Shown here piece after piece: positions 18,680 through 26,905 of a stretch of 64,000 nucleotides of DNA (position 1 is the first letter of the stretch; every line of letters begins with the position of its first letter). The stretch is taken from contig NZ_VSSS01000041.1 in the NCBI RefSeq assembly GCF_008123425.1, positions 107,001 to 171,000 of the forward strand. Reading direction: 5' to 3'. Below the pieces are notes generated by a model that worked only from the letters and a program-made list of their open reading frames with translations, had not been told where the DNA came from and ran no database searches. Position numbers and translations under genes: made by a program. The DNA comes from Bradyrhizobium rifense (GTDB taxonomy: Bacteria > Pseudomonadota > Alphaproteobacteria > Rhizobiales > Xanthobacteraceae).

Positions 18680-19070
18680 ATGCACTGCTTGAGAGGGGGC
18701 CGAATGAGGCGGTTCTCTCCTGATATCGCTGCACTGCCGGAAGCATCGCCTGTGCTTCCGGCCCGCGAGATCGAGATTTCCCTCGGCAATATGCAAAACT
18801 CAAGAGAGAAGGTGATTCGGCCCGTCGGGTTGAGGGGCCTGAAATGTCGAGGAGTGGCGCTACGGACCATTTACCCAAACCGGCTAAAATCTGGTGCTCA
18901 AACTCCCGACAATGGGGTTTAAGCCGCCGGAATGTAACTCGCTGGTCACTCCCGTCTTTTTATTGTGCTTTTCAGGAAACACTTGGTTGAAAATATTAAA
19001 TTGCCGGCCGCTGGCTCATCTTACTCCTTAGCCCAAGCGTGTTAGAGCGTAGTGTGGCAGGGGTAGGGGC
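18680..19070 (+). other. Intergenic region upstream of the export lipoprotein gene
   Basis: About 390 bases. An AT-rich patch around 18955-19000 (with AAAATATTAAATT) is the probable promoter of the export gene. A short frame with a good ribosome site lies in the first half and is listed separately. No terminator hairpin followed by a T run is evident after the GT2 gene. Confidence 0.35.
18704..18922 (+). CDS. Possible small ORF, unknown
   Basis: 72-residue frame whose ATG is preceded by GAGAGGGGG at a good distance, the only reason to list it. The product is basic, without signal peptide, membrane span or motif (begins MRRFSPDIAALPEAS). It may be a chance frame in the leader of the export gene. 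Confidence 0.2.
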   Translation: MRRFSPDIAALPEASPVLPAREIEISLGNMQNSREKVIRPVGLRGLKCRGVALRTIYPNRLKSGAQTPDNGV

Positions 19071-20264
19071 ATGCATTTCCGGCTGGTATTTCTGACGGCG
19101 CTAATTTCCTCGCTGGTAGGCGGGTGTGGTATTATGCCAGTTGCTGGCCCGCAGAGCTGGGACATCACTTCTGGCCAGAGCGAATTTCCGTATGCTCTCG
19201 TCCGGCTGCGGCCGGAGACGATGAAGGTCCTTGCGGCTCACGCCCCAAGGATCGCGGGTCGGATCGCCGATAGGCGAGGGCCCCAGCGGGTTGTCGTGGA
19301 GATAGGGGATATTCTTGGCGTAACCGTATATGAAACGGGTGCAGGCCTGTTTGTGCAGAATGATCTGGGAGTGCGCCCCGGCAATTTCTTCACCGTTCCG
19401 CCCCAGGCGGTGGGACCGGACGGCAACATAACAGTGCCGTCGGCAGGGCCAATACAAGCCAAGGGGCACACCACGGCGGAGATCGAAAGCGAGATCGTTG
19501 CCGCCCTCAAGAAGCGCTCGCTTGAGCCCAATGCTGTCGTAACCTTGCTTGAGCAGCGTTCGTCCGCCTTTACCGTGTTGGGGGACGTGCGCGCCGCTGG
19601 TCGATACCCAGCAAACGCCGGCGGAGAGCATTTGCTGGAGGCTATCGGACGGGCTGGGGGGCTTCTGGGTGCTGGCAACGAATCTTGGGTCGTTCTTGAG
19701 CGAAGCGGCAAGAAGGCAGTTGCCCCGTTTGGTGCCCTCATCGATGAGCCTGCGAACAACATTTATGTTCGTCCGCGAGATATGATCTACGTGTATCGAG
19801 AGCCGCAGACGTTCCTGGCTTTCGGAGCTTCGGGCCGCCAAGGTCAATTTCCGTTCGAAGCGTGGCGCGTTTCGATGTCTGAGGCGATCGCGAAGGCCAC
19901 GGGCCTCAGCGACCAGTTGGCTGACCCGGCGTCCGTGTTCCTCTACCGCGGTGAAACGCGGGAGGTCGCAGAGCAACTCGGGGTCGACATCTCGCGCTTT
20001 GAAGGACCTGTCATCCCGATCATCTATCAAGCAGATCTGCGCGACGCGGGAGGCTATTTCCTTACGTCGAGCTTCGAAATGCGCAACAAGGACGTGATTT
20101 ACATTTCGAATGCAGCATCTGTGGAATCGACCAAATTTTTGACCTTCGTCCGCACAATTGTGGCGACAGCGCAGGATCCAGTTTCGCTTGCAAACTCGGC
20201 AAAAGCGCTTAGCTCAGGGACAGCCACCACTATCGTGACACAGCCCATATCCACTGGACACTGA
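19071..20264 (+). CDS. Outer-membrane polysaccharide export lipoprotein (OPX, Wza/ExoF-like)
   Basis: 397 residues. Lipoprotein signal MHFRLVFLTALISSLVGGC with Cys19, then the Poly_export domain (VVEIGDILGVTVYETGAG, NITVPSAGPIQAKGHTTAEI) and SLBB-like segments (VTLLEQRSSAFTVLGDVRAA and RYPANAGGEHLLEAIGRAGG). OPX proteins form the periplasm-spanning export channel for EPS together with a Wzc/ExoP-type copolymerase, here the gene at 48179-50422. GGTAGGGGC just before the ATG supports the start. The position, with export channel and copolymerase about 28 kb apart and the NRPS/PKS genes between them, is unusual for a compact EPS operon. Confidence 0.92.
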   Translation: MHFRLVFLTALISSLVGGCGIMPVAGPQSWDITSGQSEFPYALVRLRPETMKVLAAHAPRIAGRIADRRGPQRVVVEIGDILGVTVYETGAGLFVQNDLGVRPGNFFTVPPQAVGPDGNITVPSAGPIQAKGHTTAEIESEIVAALKKRSLEPNAVVTLLEQRSSAFTVLGDVRAAGRYPANAGGEHLLEAIGRAGGLLGAGNESWVVLERSGKKAVAPFGALIDEPANNIYVRPRDMIYVYREPQTFLAFGASGRQGQFPFEAWRVSMSEAIAKATGLSDQLADPASVFLYRGETREVAEQLGVDISRFEGPVIPIIYQADLRDAGGYFLTSSFEMRNKDVIYISNAASVESTKFLTFVRTIVATAQDPVSLANSAKALSSGTATTIVTQPISTGH

Positions 20265-20393
20265 GCATGGCGCGCGCAGGATAGTGCGGTTTCTGATCGT
20301 TCGACCGTTCGGAAAATAGGCGCAACAATGATGCTGCAACGTTAGCATGCAGTCCGCTACGCGAGTGGTGTCGCTGCATCCATTGGGCTGTCC

Positions 20394-21182
20394 TCATTCG
20401 ACGGACAGTGGTGTCGCTACTCTGGAAAGAAGCTCGGTCGGGCCGATTTCCATATTGGCGAATTGAATTGCGAGCGGCGTAGCGATCGGCCCGTAGCCTC
20501 GGTAAATTCCAAATTTCCAGTAAGCTTGATTGCCAGGCGCCCCTATCATTCCTGAAAAATCGACGGCCTTCCTGCCATCGAGCCAGAATTCGAATCTCCC
20601 GTTGGGGACGCCCTCGCGCAGATGAAAGACAACGTGATGCCACTCATTGCGACTCAGCATCTCACTGTAGATGGTACTTGTTTGTAATCCTGAGTGAGGT
20701 CCCGAAGACTCGCAGTAGATAGTCAAGCGACCTAATTTGAAGTGCATGTGAAAAGGCCTGATTTTGGATCCGTGCATCTGACTGATGGCCGTCCAATCGG
20801 ATTGATATTCCGGGCCGGGTTCAACGAGAAAGGAATATGCGCCCCAAACATCAGAGCCATATTCAAACCGACGCTTGTAGCCATCGAACTCGGAACGCTC
20901 CTTGTTTTCACCCGACGCACGGTCTTCGCTCCATATATCTCCCGCGCGTACCTCGAAGCGCGTTATGTCAATTGCACCAACAGATTTTTGGCGGATGCCC
21001 CACTTGGAACCGGCGGACTCGACGGCGTATGGGGTGCCTCGAATGGTGATCGGCTTTTCAGAATTTGCAAGGGGCGTCCAGTCGGCCGAATTTGAAACCT
21101 GTGCCTCGGATGAGCAATTTGCGGAGAGCAGAATGGCCAAAGATATGGTTGCAGCAGCGGCGACGCTTTTTCCGGTTCGCAT
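20394..21182 (-). CDS. Secreted heparin-lyase-I-like polysaccharide lyase
   Basis: 262 residues from ATG 21182, which has GAAGGAAAGG upstream; a TTG at 21200 would overlap the PPTase. A Sec signal peptide (TGKSVAAAATISLAILLSAN) is followed by one beta-jelly-roll domain with the family pattern: PYAVESAGSKWGIRQ, FEVRAGDIWSEDRASGENK then ERSEF, WTAISQMHG, FHMHFKLGRLTIYCESS and FEFWLDGRKAVDFSG. Such lyases cleave uronic-acid polysaccharides by beta-elimination. The same pattern occurs inside the large protein at 57734. Last of a four-gene minus-strand run. Probably trims the locus's own polymer in the periplasm; substrate inferred. Confidence 0.8.
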   Translation of the reverse strand: MRTGKSVAAAATISLAILLSANCSSEAQVSNSADWTPLANSEKPITIRGTPYAVESAGSKWGIRQKSVGAIDITRFEVRAGDIWSEDRASGENKERSEFDGYKRRFEYGSDVWGAYSFLVEPGPEYQSDWTAISQMHGSKIRPFHMHFKLGRLTIYCESSGPHSGLQTSTIYSEMLSRNEWHHVVFHLREGVPNGRFEFWLDGRKAVDFSGMIGAPGNQAYWKFGIYRGYGPIATPLAIQFANMEIGPTELLSRVATPLSVE

Positions 21183-21196
21183 GGTGAGCCTTTCCT

Positions 21197-22060
21197 TCAA
21201 AGAGGCGGGGCCTCATTGCCGTAACGGGTTGCCAATTCCGGATGATGAAGTTCGAAGAGCTGTACGGGCCCCGAGATCATGGGGGCTGCCACCGCTGCCG
21301 AATAACCGAGTCCAGATAAATCTGCCATCTGGAACGTTGACGCGTCGGGCCTGTGATCGGGTGGCCATTGAACACTCCATATTTTGCGGTCGTCCATCGG
21401 AACCTCGAAGTCATCAAGCTTCGCGAGGAGGCCTATTCCAACTGCTTTCAATAGCGCCTCTTTCCGCGTCCAGCATCGAAGAAAAGAGATAATTCTGCTT
21501 TTCTGATCGAGAGACATGAAGACTTCAATCTCGCGTTTGCTCAGTAAGCTGTCAGCCAATCCGGCCACGTCAGGGTTGCCGAAGCGGGCGATGTCTTCAG
21601 CATCGATCCCGACTGTCTGGCCGGTGGTGATCGCTAGCAGCGCCACGGAGTGGCTATGGGTCAGGTTAAACTGCAGGCCGTGCGATGAGATCGCGCTGTC
21701 CAGTTCTGGCTTGCCGTGCGCCCCCGGCATGACGGGCACCTTAGCCGGATCCTGCTTGAGATATCCGCCTAACACCTGTCGGAGCAGAAACCTGCTTTGA
21801 CAAAAGCGCTCTCGGTCTGGTGCGAATCGAAATAATTCAGCCCGTGCCCGTTCGTCATTGGTCATAAATTGCCAGCCCAATTCGGCTAGTTTGGGGGAGG
21901 AAAATCGCAGCCGCCACACGTGAATTTCACCGCATGCCGGTCGAGCCGGTAAGCCAAGCTGCCACTGCTCCAAAGGAGATTGCAGAGTATTGGTACCAGC
22001 TTCTAGAAAGCTTTCACTGTTCTCCGGCGGGTGCAACGGCAATGTTGCTCCTCTATTCAA
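21197..22060 (-). CDS. 4'-phosphopantetheinyl transferase, Sfp type
   Basis: About 287 residues from a TTG; the true start may be one of several later codons, since the conserved part begins near IHVWRLRF. Family motifs are all present: AHGKPEL, LQFNLTHSHSVALLAI, VGIDAEDI (magnesium-binding Asp and Glu) and FLRCWTRKEALLKAVGIGL (W-x-x-K-E-A-x-x-K). It transfers the phosphopantetheine arm from CoA to the serines of carrier domains, so it is the natural activating enzyme for the five or more carrier domains encoded here. It lies among polysaccharide genes, 14 bases upstream of the lyase ATG, which ties the peptide and polysaccharide halves together. Confidence 0.92.
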   Translation of the reverse strand: MNRGATLPLHPPENSESFLEAGTNTLQSPLEQWQLGLPARPACGEIHVWRLRFSSPKLAELGWQFMTNDERARAELFRFAPDRERFCQSRFLLRQVLGGYLKQDPAKVPVMPGAHGKPELDSAISSHGLQFNLTHSHSVALLAITTGQTVGIDAEDIARFGNPDVAGLADSLLSKREIEVFMSLDQKSRIISFLRCWTRKEALLKAVGIGLLAKLDDFEVPMDDRKIWSVQWPPDHRPDASTFQMADLSGLGYSAAVAAPMISGPVQLFELHHPELATRYGNEAPPL

Positions 22061-22157
22061 TTCCGTCCGCGTCGTCTGCGTAATAGCGACTTTCGTCGTC
22101 GAAACACAAAGTATTCTGACAAATTCGTGGTTTTGACGTTCGATTCGGCATCAGAGA

Positions 22158-22988
22158 CTACCCGTATTGAGGGGCGGCAGAATTGCCGTCAATCCATTGG
22201 CCCACATCGATAAAGTCCGCTGATTCATGTGATCTGAGAAAGTCGAGCGTCTCGTTGATGGCGCGCCAGATTGGCTCATCGTGCGCCAAATGATGTGTGA
22301 GCAATCCAATTGGGGTATCGACTGGCACAACGCCCAGCCTTCTGCCTCGCAACTGCTGGACAAGGAGATTAGAGACGATCTTTGTATTTTGAGCTGTTCT
22401 GGCTCTCCAATCTATGACGTCGAGGTGAACGTCAATCCGGATGCCGTCCTTGAATCGAGGCATTGTGATTATTCCACCCCACTTCATCCAAGAATTCAGC
22501 TGCAGGAGTTTCCGCTCGATATGATTCGGCATAAGGGAAACGCCCGCGAATCCTACTTGGGGCAACGCCTTGATCAGGGCGGGCGTAATGCGATTGAAGG
22601 GCGGCACAAATATCGGCTGTGACGAGCCGAAGCACTCTTTGAACGATTGTAGTGCGAACTCTGCGTCCACAATCATGTTGCTGATCGGTCGGTCTGGCCC
22701 GAACTCTGCAGGATTCTTTCCCAGGTTGTAGTTGATGTGCTTCCAACCGTGGCACATCGGATAAAAGTGTTGAATGTTTTCGGCAAGGAACTCCTGCAGG
22801 CCCGGAGTAATCTTTCCGGGGATGATCGCGAGCCCGATCTTGGTATCGAAGCGAACGGCAACGTTGCGAAGTCGCTCTAAGTCCGATGATACCTCAAAAG
22901 CATCGTCGTCGCGAATCCAGAACCGAGCTTTCAGCTTTGAATTTGCCCAGATATCCAATTCTTGGCGTGCGTCGTCCCACAAACTCAT
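22158..22988 (-). CDS. Polysaccharide deacetylase-like protein
   Basis: 276 residues, cytoplasmic by appearance (no signal peptide). It shows the NodB-like deacetylase pattern: FWIRDDDAF (the catalytic Asp pair near 26), IGLAIIPG, CHGWKHINY (zinc-binding His residues near 100), IFVPPFNRITPALIKAL and TPIGLLTHHLAHDEPIWRAI (late catalytic His). It probably removes an acetyl group from an amino sugar or acylated precursor. It lies between the PPTase (97 bases downstream) and the cupin gene (155 bases upstream) on the same strand, so co-transcription is likely. The ribosome site before ATG 22988 is weak. Confidence 0.82.
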   Translation of the reverse strand: MSLWDDARQELDIWANSKLKARFWIRDDDAFEVSSDLERLRNVAVRFDTKIGLAIIPGKITPGLQEFLAENIQHFYPMCHGWKHINYNLGKNPAEFGPDRPISNMIVDAEFALQSFKECFGSSQPIFVPPFNRITPALIKALPQVGFAGVSLMPNHIERKLLQLNSWMKWGGIITMPRFKDGIRIDVHLDVIDWRARTAQNTKIVSNLLVQQLRGRRLGVVPVDTPIGLLTHHLAHDEPIWRAINETLDFLRSHESADFIDVGQWIDGNSAAPQYG

Positions 22989-23143
22989 CGCTTCAGGCTC
23001 GCGCCGTCACTAAGCGGTTCCGCGAACAATCCAGAAGCGAATTAAGGCTTCGCGCGGAGCTCATACGCATCGATGTCATTCTGCATAGACACATGCCTCC
23101 CTGGATGGTGGTCATATGATCTTGTTTGGATTCTAAAGTCACC

Positions 23144-24067
23144 TTATGCGCCTTCCGCGCGAGCGTACGCCGCGGTCTCTTCACCAATCCGTCGTCCGGT
23201 CGCCCGGTAGGAGATGCGCGTCGCTGTGCGAGCGGCTCGCGCGCCGAAATACAGCGCTTCGTCGAAAACCCTCGCACCAAGCGACGGAGCAATGTTGATG
23301 CCCATCTCCGCCAGACGCCCCCGCACCTTGTGAATCAGGCTGTCACGGCGGGTGCTGTCGGTGTAGTAAGTGAAACTGACCGTAATGGAGGGTTCGTCCC
23401 CGACCTCAACCAGGTGTGGACTGGTGGACGGCATGTAGGCTCCCTGTCCAGGGCCTAGCTTGAAACAATGCGCCATCTCTCGGAACTCTTCTCGCCATCT
23501 AATCAGTTCGCGATCGTGCCGGGAATGAAAGTTGTCGCGGGCGCGTTCACTGACCACCCGCAGATCGTCGGGCTCCCAGACATAGACCGTCTTCTGCCCT
23601 TTGATCTGCAGTATGAAGTTATGCTCCTTGTCGATATGGAACGGCGTGACCGTTCTTGGCGAACTGACAAAGATCCAACCACCACGATAGCTCATACCCG
23701 GGTCTTTGAGTTCGACATTTGGGCGCACACTATCCAGAACCTCGTCGACCAACTCGCGATAGATCGGGTCGGTCTGGACGTTAAGCAGCGACATCCAGGC
23801 CTTGGCCGCCTGGATATGTTCAATGGTTCGCACCGGGTCGTCGTTTATTGGATGCAGCTCCGGGGCATTAGCAAATGATGTGGCGGCCTCGGCTGAATTG
23901 GTATGGGCGCGGATTCGTCCTTTGCTATCGAGACGTTTAGCCAATTCAACCAACTGCTCGATTCGGAATCTTGGGTCATCCGCAACGCGATGCGTGACCG
24001 GCGTCACCGCCCACGGATTGAAATCCTTCCAATCCAGATCGACGAGAGGGGTGTAATTCGAGAGCAT
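23144..24067 (-). CDS. JmjC/cupin-like 2-oxoglutarate/Fe(II) oxygenase
   Basis: 307 residues. The core has RGGWIFVSSPRTVTPFHIDK and EHNFILQIKGQKTVYVW, followed by GQGAYMPSTSPHLVEVGD: a His-x-Asp pair and a distal His around a double-stranded beta-helix, as in cupin_8/JmjC hydroxylases. A C-terminal Arg-rich segment lacks motifs. GGAGTGG lies a few bases before ATG 24067. First gene of the minus-strand run cupin, deacetylase, PPTase, lyase. Related proteins hydroxylate amino acids or act next to EPS genes; hydroxylation of an amino acid or sugar used here is a reasonable guess, not shown. Confidence 0.75.
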   Translation of the reverse strand: MLSNYTPLVDLDWKDFNPWAVTPVTHRVADDPRFRIEQLVELAKRLDSKGRIRAHTNSAEAATSFANAPELHPINDDPVRTIEHIQAAKAWMSLLNVQTDPIYRELVDEVLDSVRPNVELKDPGMSYRGGWIFVSSPRTVTPFHIDKEHNFILQIKGQKTVYVWEPDDLRVVSERARDNFHSRHDRELIRWREEFREMAHCFKLGPGQGAYMPSTSPHLVEVGDEPSITVSFTYYTDSTRRDSLIHKVRGRLAEMGINIAPSLGARVFDEALYFGARAARTATRISYRATGRRIGEETAAYARAEGA

Positions 24068-24325
24068 GAACCACTCCGCAACTTAAATGTGTACATCTTA
24101 TAAATATGACAAGCTCAATAGCGCAAAACCCATCAGCGGGCACCACAAAATAAATCTTCTTGGTTTTGATCTTAATGCCCATCCCTTTCGCGGGCCAGAG
24201 CAATATAGCGCACGGTAGCGGCGAAATTAACCGCTATCCGAATTGGACATCTACCCTCCGCCGGATTTATCTTGCCTCGCTCAAGGCTTACTGAGCAAGG
24301 TTATTCATTGCATAGGGTATTTCAA

Positions 24326-25417
24326 ATGGTTTCTGCGCGACCACTGAAAGTTTTGATCGCGACGCCGTTTGGCGCGCGTCAAAGAGGGGGTATCGACCGA
24401 TTAACGGATTTAATTGTCGCGAGAATTGAGCAGGCCCATTCGGCGCGCGTCCAGGCTTCTAGGCTGGTTACGCGCGGACCGGGTCCGCGAGCTTTCGCCC
24501 CGTTCGTTTTCAGCTGGGCTTTAGTTCGGTTTTGGCTCGCCAGAAAGCGCGGCAACGTCGACCTTCTGCATATCAACGTTGCTGCCGATGGCAGTGCTAT
24601 CCGAAAGGCGCTGTTAGCGCGCTTTGCACGTCGCTTGGGTGTCCCGTACGTTGTTCACCTCCACGGATCGCGGTTCCAGGAATTTTGGCCCGCAGCAAGC
24701 CCTCGTGTTCGCGCGTGGATTGACCCGCTGTTCTCGGAAAGCGAGGCAGTGATCGTGCTCGGGAACGTATGGTCGAAATTGGTTCAAACGCATGTACCTC
24801 AAGCCGAGGATAGGATCGTCATCCTTCCAAATGCGACAGCGCCGGCTGATTTGAAACGCCAGCCCGCCTTGGAAGGTCCTGTGAGGATTTCATTTCTCGG
24901 CGAACTAGGGAGGCGGAAAGGCACGCCGCAGCTTGTGGAAGCGCTTGGGCAGCTTGATCGCGGTCTGAATTGGGTGGCTACGATAGCTGGAAATGGCCAG
25001 ATTCAGGAAACCCGGGCCCGCGCGGAAGAGCTCGGGATCGGACATCGCGTGAAGGTGCCTGGCTGGCTGGACGCCCGGGCGACGAATGAGGTCTTGCAAG
25101 GCTCCGACATATTCGTTCTCCCATCCTTCGCCGAAAACCTCCCGATGTCGATTCTTGAGGCTTTTGCTTATGGCGTCGCGGTTATCGCCACGCCGGTCGG
25201 CGCCATCGCCGACGTCATCAGCGATGGCACGAATGGCCTGCTGGTTCCAACTGGAAACGTAGACGCTCTGGCATCGGCCCTCCGCAGGCTGATTGTGGAT
25301 GGGCAGTTCCGCGACTCGCTCGGGGCTGCAGCCAAAAATGAGCACGCGTCGAAGTATGAAATCGGTGCCTATGTCACACGGATGATAGAGATCTGGCGGG
25401 GGGCGGCCGTTCGTTAG
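24326..25417 (+). CDS. Glycosyltransferase family 4
   Basis: 363 residues. GT-B fold: N-terminal domain with PLKVLIATPFGARQRGGIDR, then VVHLHGSRFQEFW; C-terminal domain with RISFLGELGRRKGTPQLVEA, VKVPGWLDARATNEVLQGSD and the nucleotide-sugar EX7E-like motif PSFAENLPMSILEAFAYGVA. It retains the sugar configuration of its NDP-sugar donor. ATG 24326 is preceded by AGGG; the TTG at 24272 is less likely. First gene of the plus-strand run leading into the NRPS/PKS genes. Donor and acceptor unknown. Confidence 0.9.
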   Translation: MVSARPLKVLIATPFGARQRGGIDRLTDLIVARIEQAHSARVQASRLVTRGPGPRAFAPFVFSWALVRFWLARKRGNVDLLHINVAADGSAIRKALLARFARRLGVPYVVHLHGSRFQEFWPAASPRVRAWIDPLFSESEAVIVLGNVWSKLVQTHVPQAEDRIVILPNATAPADLKRQPALEGPVRISFLGELGRRKGTPQLVEALGQLDRGLNWVATIAGNGQIQETRARAEELGIGHRVKVPGWLDARATNEVLQGSDIFVLPSFAENLPMSILEAFAYGVAVIATPVGAIADVISDGTNGLLVPTGNVDALASALRRLIVDGQFRDSLGAAAKNEHASKYEIGAYVTRMIEIWRGAAVR

Positions 25418-25483
25418 TTTGGGTAAGGTTTCCTAGCAGCATTGGCGCGGAAACGGGCGTTCGCCAACAATTGCGTCTCCTAA

Positions 25484-25591
25484 ATAGCAAAAATGGTTCA
25501 CTAATTAAATATGTTGCATTAATTGTATAGCCTGAAGTACTTTAAAAGCGATAATTGCATAATCATCTTATTTATTTCCAGTGATTGAAAC
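25484..25591 (+). promoter_or_regulatory. AT-rich upstream region of the GDP-mannose dehydrogenase gene
   Basis: About 108 bases of conspicuously AT-rich sequence (GTTCACTAATTAAATATG, then TTGCATTAATTGTATAG) just before the dehydrogenase ATG, against a GC-rich background. Likely promoter and possible binding ground for a MucR/Ros-type AT-binding regulator, which commonly controls EPS genes in rhizobia. No precise -35/-10 pair is claimed. Confidence 0.35.
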
Positions 25592-26905
25592 ATGAGAGTC
25601 AGCGTTTTTGGGTTGGGGTACGTCGGAGCTGTTACGTCAGGATGCTTCAGCTCGCTTGGTCATTCTGTCGTTGGTGTAGATCCCGCGGCGGCCAAGGTAG
25701 CCTTGATAAATCAGGGTAGCGCGCCGGTGATCGAGAAGGGACTCGGCGATATGATCGCTGAGGCTGTCGCCAAAGGCCGGCTCAGAGCAACTGGCGATGC
25801 GCGGAATGCGGTTCTCGCGACCGATTTGTCCCTCATATGTGTCGGAACGCCGAGCAAGCGCAATGGCGATCTGGATACTTCCGCACTCAAGCAGGTTTGT
25901 GCGGAGATCGGTGCTGCGCTCGTCGAGAAACAGTCTCGTCACTCGGTCATCGTTCGGTCTACCGTACTGCCTGGAACCATCCGCGATGTCGTTATCCCGG
26001 AACTCGAGAAGTCGAGCGGGAAAAAAGCCGGTGTCGACTTTGGCATCGGTTCGAATCCGGAATTTCTCCGCGAGGGAACCGCGATCGATGACTTCTTTGC
26101 GCCGCCCAAGACGGTGATCGGCGCCGAAGATGACCAAACCGCGGGCGAGCTTGAGGCGCTGTACAGCATAATAAAGGCACCTCTAATTCGGACCTCGATC
26201 CAAGTCGCGGAGATGATCAAATATTCAGACAATGTTTGGCATGCGGTGAAGGTCGCATTTGCGAATGAGATTGGCGTTATTTGCAAGAACCTTTCGATCG
26301 ATAGTCACGAAGTCATGGACGTCTTCTGCAGGGACACCAAGCTTAACTTGTCCAGCTATTATCTTAAGCCCGGTTTCTCGTTTGGCGGTTCGTGCCTGCC
26401 CAAGGATGTTCGCGCACTGGTCCACAAGGCCCGCTCGCTGGATCTGGATCTCCCGCTATTAGGGTCCGTTCTGCCATCGAACGAGCGGCAGACGACCCGC
26501 GGCTTTGAGATGATTACGCAGCTGGGGAAGCGGCCCGTGAGCATCCTCGGGATGAGCTTTAAGGCCGGAACGGACGATCTTCGCGAAAGCCCAATACTCG
26601 AAATTGTTGAACGCCTAATCGGAAAGGGTTTCGACGTTCGGATTTTCGATCGCAATATTAGCTTGTCCAAGCTTGTCGGTGCGAACAAGGATTATTTGCT
26701 TCGCATGATTCCACATGTGTCGTCACTGCTCGTCGAGTCCATGGATGACGCGCTCTCACACGGCGAAATCATCGTCGTGGGCAATGGAGATGCTGAATTT
26801 CGGACAATCGCTGATCGCGTACGACCGGACCAGTTTGTGGTCGATCTGGTCCGGATCAAGGATCATTCTCGATTGAAGGAAAATTACAATGGTATTAGCT
26901 GGTAA
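25592..26905 (+). CDS. algD: GDP-mannose 6-dehydrogenase (AlgD-like)
   Basis: 437 residues, same length class as Pseudomonas AlgD (436). The NAD site is at the extreme N terminus (VSVFGLGYVGAVTSGC), followed by CVGTPSKRNGDLDTS, the RSTVLPGTIRDVVIP segment, SNPEFLREGTAIDDF and EMIKYSDNVWHAVKVAFANE. The catalytic cysteine lies in FGGSCLPKD and is Cys268, the same number as in AlgD. The C terminus has SFKAGTDDLRESP and IPHVSSLLV. It makes GDP-mannuronate, an acidic sugar donor, by two successive NAD oxidations. It overlaps the next glycosyltransferase by 17 bases. Choice over UDP-glucose dehydrogenase rests on the close AlgD-like sequence throughout. Confidence 0.88.
   Translation: MRVSVFGLGYVGAVTSGCFSSLGHSVVGVDPAAAKVALINQGSAPVIEKGLGDMIAEAVAKGRLRATGDARNAVLATDLSLICVGTPSKRNGDLDTSALKQVCAEIGAALVEKQSRHSVIVRSTVLPGTIRDVVIPELEKSSGKKAGVDFGIGSNPEFLREGTAIDDFFAPPKTVIGAEDDQTAGELEALYSIIKAPLIRTSIQVAEMIKYSDNVWHAVKVAFANEIGVICKNLSIDSHEVMDVFCRDTKLNLSSYYLKPGFSFGGSCLPKDVRALVHKARSLDLDLPLLGSVLPSNERQTTRGFEMITQLGKRPVSILGMSFKAGTDDLRESPILEIVERLIGKGFDVRIFDRNISLSKLVGANKDYLLRMIPHVSSLLVESMDDALSHGEIIVVGNGDAEFRTIADRVRPDQFVVDLVRIKDHSRLKENYNGISW

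Noticed and set aside
19101..20030. Minus-strand 309-codon frame under the export lipoprotein gene
   Set aside because: Antisense to a well-supported OPX gene; composition is Arg/His-rich and it has no domain pattern.
25592..26905. UDP-glucose 6-dehydrogenase
   Set aside because: Length, Cys268 and motif wording match AlgD-type GDP-mannose dehydrogenases more closely along the whole protein.
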